Part shown: positions 26,054-35,139 of the stretch, piece after piece
Numbering within the stretch: position 1 is the stretch's first letter
Layout: each line of letters begins with the position of its first letter
Source of the DNA: Acidipila sp.
Lineage (GTDB): Bacteria; Acidobacteriota; Terriglobia; Acidiferrales; UBA7541
Reading direction: 5' to 3'
Assembly: GCA_010365215.1 (NCBI GenBank)
Contig: JAAFGT010000005.1
Span: 38,103 to 102,102, forward strand
DNA length: 64,000 nt
Notes under the pieces: generated by a model
What the model was told of the DNA's origin: nothing
Databases searched by the model: none
Seen by the model: only the letters and a program-made list of their open reading frames with translations
Position numbers and translations under genes: made by a program

Positions 26054-27115
26054 ATGGAACCGCACCTTTACGAAAAATATTCCCGCCAGGTTCTATTCGC
26101 CCCACTAGGCCTGGAAGGCCAGGAACGGCTGATGGCATCGAGCGCCGTGCTGGTGGGCTGCGGAGCGATGGGCACGACCGTGGCCAGCCTGCTGGTGCGC
26201 GCGGGAATAGGGCGGCTGAGGATTATTGACCGTGATTTTGTGGAGCCATCCAACCTCCAGCGCCAGACTCTGTTTGAGGAATCCGACGCGCGAGAAGCGC
26301 TGCCCAAGGCTGTGGCCGCGGAGCGCCGTCTGCGCGCGGCAAATTCCAGCGTGACCGTGGAGGGCGTGGTCGCCGACCTCACTCCCGCCAACGCCGATAA
26401 GATGCTGGCGGGCTTCCCGTTGATGCTCGACGGCACGGATAATTTTGAGACGCGCTTCTTGCTAAACGATGCAGCAGTGAAATTCGGAGTGCCGTGGATT
26501 TACGCTGCCGCCGTGGCCAGCTACGGGTTGACGATGACGGTGCTCCCAGGGCAGTCTGCGTGCCTGGCCTGCTTGCTGGAGGGCTCCGGCACGCAGAATG
26601 CTTCGATCACGAATAACAACACCGTCACGCCGGGCATGGAAGAAACCTGCGACACCGTTGGCGTGCTGAATGCAATCGTCGGCGTTATCGGGTCGATCCA
26701 GGCAGCCGAGGCCATCAAGATCCTTTCCGGCCGCGAGGGAGCTCTGCATCGACGACTGATTTCATGCGACGTCTGGAGCGGCCGCTTTCAATCAATTCGC
26801 GTAGCGCGTAATCCTGATTGTGGAGTGTGTGCACACCGGGAATTTGCGTGGCTCGAGGGCGAGCAGCAACCGCAGGTGACCATGTGCGGGCGCAATTCCG
26901 TGCAGATTCACGAACGGCGCAGAGCGCTGGACCTTGGCGAACTGGGGCGCAGGCTCGCGCCCGCCGTGGCCGAAGTTCATGCCAACGCTTTCCTGCTGCG
27001 GTTTGCCGTGCCGCCTTACGAAATGACGGTGTTCGCCGACGGCCGCGCGGTGATCAAAGGAACACGCGACCCCGCGCTGGCGCGCTCACTCTACGCCCGG
27101 TATATCGGGGCCTGA
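26054..27115 (+). CDS. thiF: ThiF/MoeB/HesA family adenylyltransferase
   Basis: 353 aa E1-like enzyme that adenylates the C-terminal Gly of a ThiS- or MoaD-type sulfur carrier. Seen: YSRQVLFAPLG, the nucleotide loop VLVGCGAMGTTVASLL, RDFVEPSNLQRQTLF (catalytic Arg region), LDGTDNFETRFLLND and zinc cysteines CLACLLE and CGVC. A C-terminal extension starting VTMCGRNSVQIH is seen in thiamine-type members. thiD and thiL occur later in the window but not next to it. It stands alone; ThiF versus MoeB cannot be decided by eye. Confidence 0.85.
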   Translation: MEPHLYEKYSRQVLFAPLGLEGQERLMASSAVLVGCGAMGTTVASLLVRAGIGRLRIIDRDFVEPSNLQRQTLFEESDAREALPKAVAAERRLRAANSSVTVEGVVADLTPANADKMLAGFPLMLDGTDNFETRFLLNDAAVKFGVPWIYAAAVASYGLTMTVLPGQSACLACLLEGSGTQNASITNNNTVTPGMEETCDTVGVLNAIVGVIGSIQAAEAIKILSGREGALHRRLISCDVWSGRFQSIRVARNPDCGVCAHREFAWLEGEQQPQVTMCGRNSVQIHERRRALDLGELGRRLAPAVAEVHANAFLLRFAVPPYEMTVFADGRAVIKGTRDPALARSLYARYIGA

Positions 27116-27192
27116 TTTTTTTTGATCGCATGAATCATACTGCCGCGTGAATTATTTGGGCGCGTGAACCATCTCTCCGTGGAGGCTACCCG

Positions 27193-28116
27193 ATGCGTTC
27201 CTTTCTGCAGGCCGCAGTCATTTGTACCTCGCTGTTTTTATCCTGCGCCGCCGCCGCGCAGAGCGCGGAACCCGGCGCACATATCGCCGAATTGCGCGGC
27301 AAGCTTGGCCGCGAATTGAACCGGATCGCAGCCTCGTTCGATGGCGCGATCGGGTTGGCGGTGAAGGACTTCACCAGCGGCGACGTGTTGGCCATCAACG
27401 CGGATATGATTTTCCCGCAGGCCAGCTCCATCAAAGTTGCCGTGCTGATCGAGCTGCTACGCCAGGATCAGGCGGCAATTCTCAAGCTCAGTGAGCGGGT
27501 GGAGGTTCGCAAGACGCAGTTTGTCGGGGGCAGCGGAGTCTTGCAGAGCTTCGGCGATGGCGAGTCTTCGCTCTCGCTGCACGATCTGGCCGTCCTGATG
27601 ATCGTGCTGTCGGACAATTCCGCCACCAATATCCTCATCGACCGCGTCGGGCGGGCCAGGGTCAACGAGAATATGGCCAGCCTGCATCTTCCGCAGACGC
27701 GCCTGGAGCGCCGCATGATCGATCTCGACGCGGAACGCCTAGGTAAGGAGAATCTTTCCACGCCTCGCGAGATGATCGCGCTTTATGATTTGCTTTTTCA
27801 CGGAAAGGCGCTCGACGGAAAACATACCGCCATCGCTCTGGAAATCCTGAAGACTCCGAAAGACCCCGCCACTCCACTGGGCAAAGGTCTGCCATCAGGC
27901 GTACTGATCGCGGATAAACACGGCGTGCTGGACGGCGTGCGCGCGAATTCCGGAATTGTGCTGCTGGACGGCCGCCCCTATGCCATCAGCGTGATGACGG
28001 CTTACGCGGCCGATGGCGACGACGCCGAGAGAACCATCAGCGAAATCTCGCGGCGTGTTTACAGCTATTTTGAGCGGCAGGCGCACTCCAACGCTCACGG
28101 CGTGCGCGTGCCTTAG
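27193..28116 (+). CDS. Class A beta-lactamase-like serine hydrolase
   Basis: 307 aa, exported (signal ending LSCAAAAQSAE). Active-site motifs: S-x2-K in QASSIKV, SDN in VLSDNSATN, and KHG (in place of KTG) in IADKHGVLDG. An omega-loop region (DLDAERLGKENLSTPREM) contains candidate Glu residues. The fold is that of class A beta-lactamases and related D,D-peptidases; real beta-lactam hydrolysis is not established. GGAGG lies upstream of the ATG. It is a single gene between the ThiF-like gene and a convergent LolA-like gene. Confidence 0.85.
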   Translation: MRSFLQAAVICTSLFLSCAAAAQSAEPGAHIAELRGKLGRELNRIAASFDGAIGLAVKDFTSGDVLAINADMIFPQASSIKVAVLIELLRQDQAAILKLSERVEVRKTQFVGGSGVLQSFGDGESSLSLHDLAVLMIVLSDNSATNILIDRVGRARVNENMASLHLPQTRLERRMIDLDAERLGKENLSTPREMIALYDLLFHGKALDGKHTAIALEILKTPKDPATPLGKGLPSGVLIADKHGVLDGVRANSGIVLLDGRPYAISVMTAYAADGDDAERTISEISRRVYSYFERQAHSNAHGVRVP

Positions 28117-28136
28117 GCCCTCAAATGGACTCGCGG

Positions 28137-29102
28137 TTATTGTTTAGTGGACGTTTTAGGGTGTGATCCTTGCGCGGTAGGGGAGGTGGGGCAACTATAC
28201 CCGGCCCATTCCGCATTGATTTTTTCGCGGATCGAAGTAAATAGTTTTCTGCCGGCTACAAAGAAGCTCATCCGCATAGGCAGATAGACACCTTCGCGAA
28301 GGCGTGTCTGCTCAAAATAAAGATCGGCATGGTCGATATTCGCGAGCAGGCCCCAGAACACTCGCGTGCGCTCGGTGAGCCGCGCTTCCACCTTCACAAT
28401 ATCGTAGTCGTTTTCGTCCACCCAGATTTTGCCGGCCAGCCTGTTGAGCAGGTAATCCGGACGGCGGCGAATGGGGAGGTCGCGGCTCTTCGGAGAAAAC
28501 TGCATGACCACCATCGGCCGCCCGCCAATCACATCGCGCCCGGTTACTTCGCCACGATAGCGCTCGAACAGCTCGGCATCGAGTGGCACGCGATACTGCT
28601 CGGTGTTGTCCGGCCTGTTCGAAACCTGCTGATCGACAAATCTGCGGCGTTTCTCTTTTTCTTCAGCCAGATCGGCCCCCGCCAGCGGCCGTCCGTTTTT
28701 TTCCACCCACGCCGTGTACGATGCGCCTTCCAGCGGCCCTACCGTGTAACGGCGCACCTCATGTTCGCGCACGACCCCTCTGTCGTCGTATTTGTCGATC
28801 ACGCGTTGTTGCGTATATTGGCACGCGCTTGATGTGCGGTGCGCTTCTGGGTTTTTTGCCCGCTCGATAATTCTGCGCACGACCTCATCGGCTTTGGGCA
28901 GCGGGACAGGGTCGCCTGCGGAAGCAACGACGGCGCGGCAAAGAATAAATACGAGTAGGGCGGCTCGCGTAAAATCTATGGCCGCGCCACGACCACTGGG
29001 CGAACTGGTGCCTGAGGAAAGCAATCGAATCGTGTCCGGCATTCGCGTCGGGTGGAGCGCTCGGGTCGTGTCGGGCGTTCGCGTCATGTCCGGCGGTCTC
29101 AT
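28137..29102 (-). CDS. Exported LolA/LolB-fold-like protein, function unknown
   Basis: Up to 321 aa. A hydrophobic stretch (AALLVFILCRAVVASAG) is preceded by a long N-region with three repeats of R-x-PD-x-x-R type. The mature part (LPKADEVVRRIIERA, YTQQRVIDKYDDRG, GKIWVDENDYDIVKVEARL) resembles outer-membrane lipoprotein-carrier-like beta sheets. GGGAAG precedes the ATG at 29102; an internal ATG at 29042 would give a more normal signal peptide. No Cys lipobox is obvious. Possibly binds lipids in the periplasm, by fold only. Confidence 0.7.
   Translation of the reverse strand: MRPPDMTRTPDTTRALHPTRMPDTIRLLSSGTSSPSGRGAAIDFTRAALLVFILCRAVVASAGDPVPLPKADEVVRRIIERAKNPEAHRTSSACQYTQQRVIDKYDDRGVVREHEVRRYTVGPLEGASYTAWVEKNGRPLAGADLAEEKEKRRRFVDQQVSNRPDNTEQYRVPLDAELFERYRGEVTGRDVIGGRPMVVMQFSPKSRDLPIRRRPDYLLNRLAGKIWVDENDYDIVKVEARLTERTRVFWGLLANIDHADLYFEQTRLREGVYLPMRMSFFVAGRKLFTSIREKINAEWAGYSCPTSPTAQGSHPKTSTKQ
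29030..29083. repeat. Imperfect 18-bp direct repeat in the 5' end of a gene
   Basis: TCGTGTCCGGCATTCGCG at 29030-29047 and TCGTGTCGGGCGTTCGCG at 29066-29083, 16 of 18 identical. It encodes the repeated PDT-type N-region of the LolA-like protein if that is translated. Confidence 0.7.
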
Positions 29103-29189
29103 ATTCAGCTTCCCAACTTCCCACTCCCACAGTAACGATACACGCGGCGCCCGGGCCGCCTTGCTCCCATTGTCGGCGGCCGCTATTTC

Positions 29190-29531
29190 TTAGATGCCGG
29201 CTCGACGTGTAGCGGAGCGGCTGAGCGCACGGTCGAGGTTTTCGCGGAGGTTCATCAGGCTCAGGAAACCGGTCAGGATCCGAGCCTTCAGTTCATCCTG
29301 CAGGCGCAGGCCGCTGGTGGAAATACGCGAAAGCCGTTCGCCGCGGTCGCAGATGTAGCGGATGATTTCCTGATATCGCTCGGGGGTTTCCTCGCCCGTG
29401 ACCGTCTCGCGGCGCATGGCGTCGCAGGTCTGCTCCAGCCGGACCAGGAAATGCAGAACACAAACTGCCTCAGTTTCCAAGGGTTCGGGCACCCCGGTTT
29501 TGCAGCCGGCAATCTGGCAGCTCAGTTCCAT
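29190..29531 (-). CDS. Small helical protein with N-terminal Cys pair, unknown
   Basis: About 113 aa. The N-terminus has MELSCQIAGCKTG and then AVCVLHFL, four Cys/His in a zinc-finger-like spacing, followed by a long, charged helical region (RYQEIIRYICDRGERLSRIS, LKARILTGFLSLMNLRENLD). No known family recognised. Start uncertain: ATG at 29531, or a TTG at 29549 with AGAGG very close upstream. It lies upstream of, and in the same direction as, the LolA-like gene. Confidence 0.55.
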   Translation of the reverse strand: MELSCQIAGCKTGVPEPLETEAVCVLHFLVRLEQTCDAMRRETVTGEETPERYQEIIRYICDRGERLSRISTSGLRLQDELKARILTGFLSLMNLRENLDRALSRSATRRAGI

Positions 29532-29623
29532 GGCAAAGCGGCGACTCAAGCCTCTGTGGCGAGATTAGATACCACGGTTAGGCACGCCGCGTCACGCCCG
29601 CACTGCAACCACTGCTCAAGGCG

Positions 29624-31765
29624 TTAACGCGGCGGTGAGGGAGCGCCTTGCAGGTCCTGAATCACAAATCGCAACAGCGCCTCAAGCAGGGCCGTGCGCG
29701 GGAAGTGATTTTTGTCCACCAGCTTCAGAATTTCCGCGTCCTTTACGAATTCAAAGGGCAGTGCCACGGCAAAATGGTCTGCGCGAACCGTTCCCAAATA
29801 GCGCCCCCCCGGTACGATGGCGTCGTCCTTGATCACCTGGCTGTCGTGCTGCACATCATAAATATTAAGCAGCTGCCAGTTTTCCAGGAGCATTTTCGAA
29901 GTGGCGCCCTGATCCGCAACCGCCGCGAGCGAATAGCTGGGAACCACAGGATCGGGATGCGCGGCGAGAAAGGCCCGGCGTTCGTCGCGCCGCAAACTGC
30001 GGAATGCGGAGGTGAGATCGCCCTCGCATTGTCCGAAGTGGAACAAGCGAATCCAGCGCTCCGCCGAGCCGGGAAGTTCGTCGGCAATAGGCGATCCGCC
30101 CACCGCGCCTGCGACGGTGATGAATGCCGCCACTTTGGTAGCTGCTTGCGGGTCGTTAACAAGCCCTACTTGAATGTCGGGCGCGCCTTTGCTGTAACCC
30201 AACAGGATAAATTTCCGAGGGTCATTCCTGCTCTGCTCTTTTAAATACCGGGCAATGAGCTCGCCGTTTGATTCGCTGGACTCATTGGGCACCGGCAGCA
30301 CCTCCGCCGAGAGACCAAACTTTTCGCGCAGGTAAGCAATTCCCTCGTGATAGGCCGGCGTGGCTGACGCGCAAGAACTCAGCACGCCTGGCACGATCAA
30401 AAGGCGGTAGGTGTTGGGAATGGCGCCCAGCGTAGCGGCTTGCCCGCTGGCATCCGTAAGATATTGCGAGCACGGGCCCCACTGCCCTGGGTCGGGATGT
30501 TCCTGCTGCAGCACGGTGCAGAACAGGTCCGCAAAACCGGCGCTGCGATCCATGCTAGATCCCGCGAGCTTGAGTATCAGCACCTGGCCATCGGAGTGGA
30601 AGGATGCCCCTGAAGCGGTTTCTGCTTCTTTCACTGCTTGCGCAGGCTTGATGTAGGTAAGGGTCGAGACTGTCCCCGTCTGCCGCAAACTATCGCGGAT
30701 ATAATCGCGCTCCAGATCCACGGCGGGATCGATCTTGTGGGTCACGCCATCATCACGTTTGTCTCGATCAAATCCAATATCATGCGTGGCTGCGCCCACC
30801 CAAACGGCCTGCCCTTCCACGGCGAAAGGCGCCTTCCAGAGCCGTAAATGATGCCGTGAAGAAACCACCTGAAACGGCTCGGCGTGCGCGTAGCCGAAAT
30901 CCTGCGGGCGGCCAAACAGGTATAGCTCGCTCATGGGGAGTTGTACGTAGGCTTGCTTCGAAATCGTCGCCAGGATGGCGTGCAGAACGGCGTCCTTCTG
31001 CGTGCGGTCCACTGTTACCCAGCCCCCCGAATCAAATGCCTGCCGTACTTTTTCTTCTGACCCGAGGATTATGAAGTTAACCATGTCGCCGAGGTTTCCG
31101 TCTTTGTCGGTGACGCGCCGCGGGATTTTCTGGAACAGGTCAGCGGTAAGGCCCGGTATCTGCTGCGCGGTGATGGAGCGGCCGGGTGCCATGGCAACGG
31201 CACCGGATGCGGCGCTTCCCTCCCGCGAGAGAACTTCTATCTTGACGCTGTATTTCCCCTCGGCGTCTTCGATGGGCTGCAGGTTGAGGCCCACAAACAG
31301 ACGGCCGCTTTGGGTGGCTCGCAACTCGCGCTTCGCGCCTACCAGAAATAGCTGCGCCCCGTCGTTCGAACCAATGCGCGCGACGAGCGCCGCGCGGCCT
31401 GCTTCGTTGAGCGGAAGTTGCCGCAACAGATCCCGCCAGCCCCGCGCGTGACCCTCGGGACCGTTGCCTTCGGTTGCATCCGGAAGTTGCATCGTTCCGG
31501 AACCGCTGATCAGCACTAAATCTCCAGGGGCGAGATCGATCCCGGTATCGAGCCAGTGTTGGTTCCCCGATAGTTCGAGCTGGGCGGATTTTCGGCCTGA
31601 AGGGCGCTTGGCCGTTGCCGTGTTCTTCTGATTTTTTTGCCCCGCTATGGAGGTGCGTGGAGCGTCAAAGCTCGTAGCGCCATTCTGCGGCGTCGCTGCC
31701 GGAGAAATACAGAGCGCGACGATTCCGATCAAGAGGCCGGCGCGCAAGTATGGCTTGCTGTACAA
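29624..31765 (-). CDS. Exported three-region protein: PA-IL-like, LssY-C-like and alpha/beta hydrolase
   Basis: 713 aa. A signal peptide (AGLLIGIVALCISPAAT) is followed by a PA-IL/LecA-like galactose-binding fold (LSGNQHWLDTGIDLAPGD to SGRLFVGLN, about 65-175), an LssY C-terminal-type region (FQKIPRRVTDKDGNLGDMVN, FLFG-type loop YLFGRPQDFGYAHAEPFQVV, GAATHDIGFDRDKR; about 205-395) and a C-terminal alpha/beta hydrolase-like region (LLIVPGVLSSC, then LLGYSKGAPD with a G-x-S-x-G nucleophile). The last region would be a lipase or esterase acting outside the cytoplasm. Transcribed alone, divergent from mscL. Domain names are by recognition of motifs; the fusion itself is plain. Confidence 0.75.
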   Translation of the reverse strand: MYSKPYLRAGLLIGIVALCISPAATPQNGATSFDAPRTSIAGQKNQKNTATAKRPSGRKSAQLELSGNQHWLDTGIDLAPGDLVLISGSGTMQLPDATEGNGPEGHARGWRDLLRQLPLNEAGRAALVARIGSNDGAQLFLVGAKRELRATQSGRLFVGLNLQPIEDAEGKYSVKIEVLSREGSAASGAVAMAPGRSITAQQIPGLTADLFQKIPRRVTDKDGNLGDMVNFIILGSEEKVRQAFDSGGWVTVDRTQKDAVLHAILATISKQAYVQLPMSELYLFGRPQDFGYAHAEPFQVVSSRHHLRLWKAPFAVEGQAVWVGAATHDIGFDRDKRDDGVTHKIDPAVDLERDYIRDSLRQTGTVSTLTYIKPAQAVKEAETASGASFHSDGQVLILKLAGSSMDRSAGFADLFCTVLQQEHPDPGQWGPCSQYLTDASGQAATLGAIPNTYRLLIVPGVLSSCASATPAYHEGIAYLREKFGLSAEVLPVPNESSESNGELIARYLKEQSRNDPRKFILLGYSKGAPDIQVGLVNDPQAATKVAAFITVAGAVGGSPIADELPGSAERWIRLFHFGQCEGDLTSAFRSLRRDERRAFLAAHPDPVVPSYSLAAVADQGATSKMLLENWQLLNIYDVQHDSQVIKDDAIVPGGRYLGTVRADHFAVALPFEFVKDAEILKLVDKNHFPRTALLEALLRFVIQDLQGAPSPPR

Positions 31766-32070
31766 AACGGCTACTCCCGTGAAACTTTGCTGCTACCGCA
31801 TAAGCACAATAATTATACGCCTTCCACGGAAGGTGGCGCCTGCCGGCAGCTATTCTGTTAGATGCGTCTCTGAACACCTTGACATGTCCGGACAACCGGG
31901 AGAGCATCCGCGCTGTTGTAAAGGCAGGGCCCTCGCTCGATCGTAGCCCAAGGCGCGTCGGGGAAGCGCACCGGGGAATTCGACTCCCCGGCCAAGACGC
32001 TCGACGAGATGAGACTGGATCGCACGCTTGGCGAATCCCAGTCACTCTATTTTCCTCAGGAGGCGCACCC
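31766..32070. other. 305-bp divergent intergenic region
   Basis: No gene seen. It holds a TTGACA at 31879-31884 followed by the 10-bp palindrome TGTCCGGACA (31885-31894), and a GC-rich stem-loop at 31971-31991 (CCGGGGA/TCCCCGG) in the likely mscL leader. Confidence 0.6.
31971..31991 (+). promoter_or_regulatory. Stem-loop in the mscL leader
   Basis: CCGGGGA and TCCCCGG separated by ATTCGAC form a 7-bp stem about 80 bp before mscL. No U-tract follows, so it is not a standard terminator. Confidence 0.45.
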
Positions 32071-32496
32071 ATGCTCAAAGAATTTAAAGAATTCGTTATG
32101 CGCGGCAATGTCCTGGACCTGGCTGTCGGGATCGTCATCGGCGCCGCGTTTGGCAAGATTATTGCTTCGTTCGTCGAGGACATCCTAATGCCGCCAATCG
32201 GAATGCTGCTGGGTAAGGTGGATTTCTCCAATTTATTTGTCAGCTTGAGGGGCGTGCATTACGACACGCTGGCCGCGGCAAAGGCGGCAGGCGCGCCTAC
32301 TGTGAACTACGGCATATTTTTCAACAACGTTTTCAACTTTCTGATTGTGGCTTTTGCGATCTTTCTGGTAATCCGCTCGGCCAACCGGATGAAACGTCAA
32401 GCTCCGGCGACTGCGGCCACTAAGCCGTGTCCCTTCTGCCTGTCGACGATTCCGCTGCAAGCGACGAAGTGCGCGCACTGCACGTCGGCGGTGTAA
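32071..32496 (+). CDS. mscL: Large-conductance mechanosensitive channel with C-terminal zinc ribbon
   Basis: 141 aa inner-membrane channel that opens on hypo-osmotic shock. [21 protein letters not shown] and the second helix [20 protein letters not shown] are the MscL signature. Instead of the usual cytoplasmic helical bundle, the C-terminus carries [18 protein letters not shown], two C-x2-C pairs typical of a zinc ribbon. AGGAGG lies eight bases before the ATG. Confidence 0.95.
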   Translation: MLKEFKEFVMRGNVLDLAVGIVIGAAFGKIIASFVEDILMPPIGMLLGKVDFSNLFVSLRGVHYDTLAAAKAAGAPTVNYGIFFNNVFNFLIVAFAIFLVIRSANRMKRQAPATAATKPCPFCLSTIPLQATKCAHCTSAV

Positions 32497-32517
32497 GCCG
32501 CACTCCGACAGAGCCGA

Positions 32518-32557
32518 AGAAGCGCACCCCTTGCCAACACCGCAAAGGATGCGCTTC
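32518..32557 (+). terminator. Possible transcription terminator or processing stem-loop after mscL
   Basis: GAAGCGCA (32518-32525) pairs with TGCGCTTC (32550-32557), with an inner CCTT/AAGG pair. No T-run follows, so Rho-independent termination is weakly supported. Confidence 0.4.
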
Positions 32558-32611
32558 CCAAACTTGAGCCTCTTTCCACAAGCTGATTCACCCGCCCCGC
32601 GGAAAAAACCA

Positions 32612-32632
32612 CACACGTAAACACGACGTGTG
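32612..32632. repeat. Inverted repeat between mscL and yebC
   Basis: CACACGT and ACGTGTG separated by seven bases; an A-run (32603-32607) lies on its left. Could be an operator or minus-strand terminator; no use is shown. Confidence 0.45.
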
Positions 32633-32787
32633 GGGCATCCAGATTAATCTCTTCGTACGTGGATCAAAGCTTTGTTTTCCGCTGGTGGAGGGACTCCCAG
32701 GCTTCACCGGTGGCCTGTATCTGTGCTAGTCTTACCAGGCAAGAGCAACCCCTTTGCTCCTGCTAGATTCCTGAACGAGGCCATCCT

Positions 32788-33543
32788 ATGTCCGGGCATT
32801 CAAAGTGGGCCACAATCAAGCATAAGAAGGCGGCCACCGACGCCAAGCGTGGGCGCGCCTTCACCAAGCTGATCCGTGAAATTTCCATCTCCGCGCGCGT
32901 AGGTGGGGCCGATCCCATCACCAATCCGCGCCTGCGAACGGCCATTCTTGCGGCGAAAAATCTGAACATGCCGGGGGATAATATTGACCGCGCGATCCTG
33001 CGCGGCACCGGTCAGCTGGAAGGCGAGCAGTATGAGGAAGTAACCTTCGAGGGATATGGGCCGGGCGGTGTGGGCATGCTGGTGCAAGTGGTGACCTCGA
33101 ACCGCAATCGCGTGGTGAGCGAGATGCGCCATCTGATGCACAAGAATGGCGGGAGCCTGGCCGAGGCGGGAAGCGTGGCCTGGCAGTTCCATCGCAAGGG
33201 CGACATCGTGGTGGGAAAAGAAGCGGCGGACGAAGAAAAAATGATGGCCATCGTGCTCGATGCCGGAGCTGAGGATCTGCGCGACGACGGCTCGGCGTGG
33301 GAAGTGGTGACGCCGCCCGAAGCGTTTGAACCGGTGCGCGATGCGTTGATGAAGGGTGGCGTGACGCCCAGTTCGGCGGAAATTTCCATGGTGCCGCAAA
33401 ATTATGTGAAGCTCACGGGGTCCGAGGCGTCACAGATGGTGCGGCTGGTGGAAGCGCTGGAAGAGCATGACGACGTGCAGCACGTCTATGCCAACTTTGA
33501 CATCGACGAGAAAGAGATTCAGGCCGCGGTCAGCGCCAGCTAG
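32788..33543 (+). CDS. yebC: YebC/PmpR family DNA-binding protein
   Basis: 251 aa. The N-terminus MSGHSKWATIKHKKAATDAKRG and FTKLIREISISARVGGADP are diagnostic. Members bind DNA as regulators, and some assist ribosomes at poly-proline stretches. A GAGG precedes the ATG. It is followed by ruvC with about 140 bp between them, the order usual in bacteria, but ruvA and ruvB do not follow. Confidence 0.95.
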   Translation: MSGHSKWATIKHKKAATDAKRGRAFTKLIREISISARVGGADPITNPRLRTAILAAKNLNMPGDNIDRAILRGTGQLEGEQYEEVTFEGYGPGGVGMLVQVVTSNRNRVVSEMRHLMHKNGGSLAEAGSVAWQFHRKGDIVVGKEAADEEKMMAIVLDAGAEDLRDDGSAWEVVTPPEAFEPVRDALMKGGVTPSSAEISMVPQNYVKLTGSEASQMVRLVEALEEHDDVQHVYANFDIDEKEIQAAVSAS

Positions 33544-33686
33544 CGCGGGCCGGTGCGGCGGGCTGGTGGCGCGGTTTTGTGGTCCGGCATGTGTCCCAAG
33601 GGTCACTTATTTCTCCACTCGCACGGGCGTACACTCCTTCCATGAGCCTTCTTCCTGCTAAACCGAAGCTAGCCGCCAAAACTGCA

Positions 33687-34415
33687 ATGCTGCGAGTATT
33701 GGGAATCGACCCAGCCTCCGCTGGGGCTACCGGTTTTGCGGTGATTGAAACCGATGGGCGCGAGTGCCGCGCTTTACGTTACGGGGCGTGGCGGCCTGCC
33801 CGTGGCGCTTCGATCGCGCGGCGACTGCGCGATGTTCACGAGTTGGTAGCGGGACTGGTGGCGGAGTTTGCGCCGGGAGCGGTGGCGGTGGAGTCGGTGT
33901 TTACCGCGCTGAACATGCGTACGGCGTTGCAGCTTTCCGAAGTGCGCGGCGTGGTGCTGCTGGCTGCCGCGGAGGGCGACATCCCGGTGGAAAGTTATTC
34001 GCCGCGTGAAGTGAAGGCCAGCCTTACCGGGTACGGCCAGGCGAGCAAGGCGCAAATGCAGGATATGGTGCGGTCGCACCTGAGCCTGCCGGGGCGACCG
34101 GAGCCGTCCGATGCCGCCGATGCTATCGCTATCGCGCTGTGCCACATTCATGCATTGCGGGCGCAAGCGCGCGTGACTGGGGCGGTGCGTAACTCGACGC
34201 AAGATCTTCAGCAAGGAGTTTCTTCAGGGAAGTTCCGGCCCGGCCGCCCGGGCGGGCGTGCAGGGATTTCGTCGGCGCCAGCAGCCGTGGTGCAGGCAAC
34301 TACCTTTAGCAGGCTGGGAGCCAGTGCGGGCGGTGTGCGCATCCCGGTTTCCAGATTGACTCAGCGCGCGATCGCGAAACCTGGAATTCCAAAACACGGT
34401 ATCCACAAGCAATGA
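33687..34415 (+). CDS. ruvC: Holliday junction endonuclease RuvC with C-terminal extension
   Basis: About 242 aa from MLRVLGIDPAS; an upstream ATG at 33642 adds 15 residues. RuvC resolves Holliday junctions during recombination. Acidic catalytic residues are visible in LGIDPA, VAVESVF and PSDAADAIAIALCH. RuvC is usually about 170 aa; here some 70 residues of Gly/Ser/Arg-rich tail follow the core (from RVTGAVRNS), probably disordered. Its stop overlaps the start of the next gene (ATGA). Codon use in the tail looks like that of the neighbours. Confidence 0.92.
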   Translation: MLRVLGIDPASAGATGFAVIETDGRECRALRYGAWRPARGASIARRLRDVHELVAGLVAEFAPGAVAVESVFTALNMRTALQLSEVRGVVLLAAAEGDIPVESYSPREVKASLTGYGQASKAQMQDMVRSHLSLPGRPEPSDAADAIAIALCHIHALRAQARVTGAVRNSTQDLQQGVSSGKFRPGRPGGRAGISSAPAAVVQATTFSRLGASAGGVRIPVSRLTQRAIAKPGIPKHGIHKQ

Positions 34416-35101
34416 TCCAGTTACATCGTAGATTCTCGATTCTGTGCTTCGCTGCGCTGGCGATTTTTTTTGCGGTCCAGGGTTGGGGCGCGACGCGCGC
34501 GGGTGCAGAACGAGGAGCCGCCGAGGAAAGCGGCGCGGTCCTCAGTTTCCGGAAAGTTTTTAAATCCAGCACGCCGGAATTCACGGAGATCCGCATTCGC
34601 CAGAGCGGCTCGTGCACCTACGACCTGCGCTCGCTGGCCGACGAGGCCGATCCGCAGCCGCTCGAAGTGAGCACCACGCTGCGCGAAAAAATGTTTGCGC
34701 TGGCCGCCGAGCTGCATAATTTCCGTGGCGCGGACCTGGACATCAAACGGCGCATCGCCAACCTTGGGGAAAAAACTTTTCGTTACGAGCACGGAAGTGA
34801 AGCCCACGAAGTGCAGTTCAACTACACGGTGAACACAGCGGCGAATCAGCTTCTGCGCATTTTCGAGGGGCTGGCGCGGCAGCAAGACCTGATGAACACG
34901 CTGACGCGACGCATGAAGTACGACCGGCTGGGCGTGAACGACGCTCTCACGCAACTGGACACCGATTTCAAGCGCCGCTTGCTGCCCGAGCCGGAAGCGC
35001 TGCTGCCGATGCTGGAACGCATTGCCAACGACACGCGCTTCGTGGACATCGCGCGCCAGCGCGCGCGCGCCCTCGTTGAAGCCATCCGCCACCCGAAGTA
35101 G
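34412..35101 (+). CDS. Exported protein of unknown function coupled to ruvC
   Basis: 229 aa with a signal peptide (FSILCFAALAIFFAVQGWGA). The body is mixed alpha/beta and charged, with a helical C-terminal half (LTRRMKYDRLGVNDALTQLD, LLPMLERIANDTRFVDIARQ). No family recognised. It overlaps ruvC by four bases, so the two are cotranslated, although a periplasmic protein has no obvious link to recombination. Confidence 0.7.
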   Translation: MIQLHRRFSILCFAALAIFFAVQGWGATRAGAERGAAEESGAVLSFRKVFKSSTPEFTEIRIRQSGSCTYDLRSLADEADPQPLEVSTTLREKMFALAAELHNFRGADLDIKRRIANLGEKTFRYEHGSEAHEVQFNYTVNTAANQLLRIFEGLARQQDLMNTLTRRMKYDRLGVNDALTQLDTDFKRRLLPEPEALLPMLERIANDTRFVDIARQRARALVEAIRHPK

Positions 35102-35139
35102 CCGCTAAATCATCGCTTGGTTGACTGGCAGCCAGCCGG

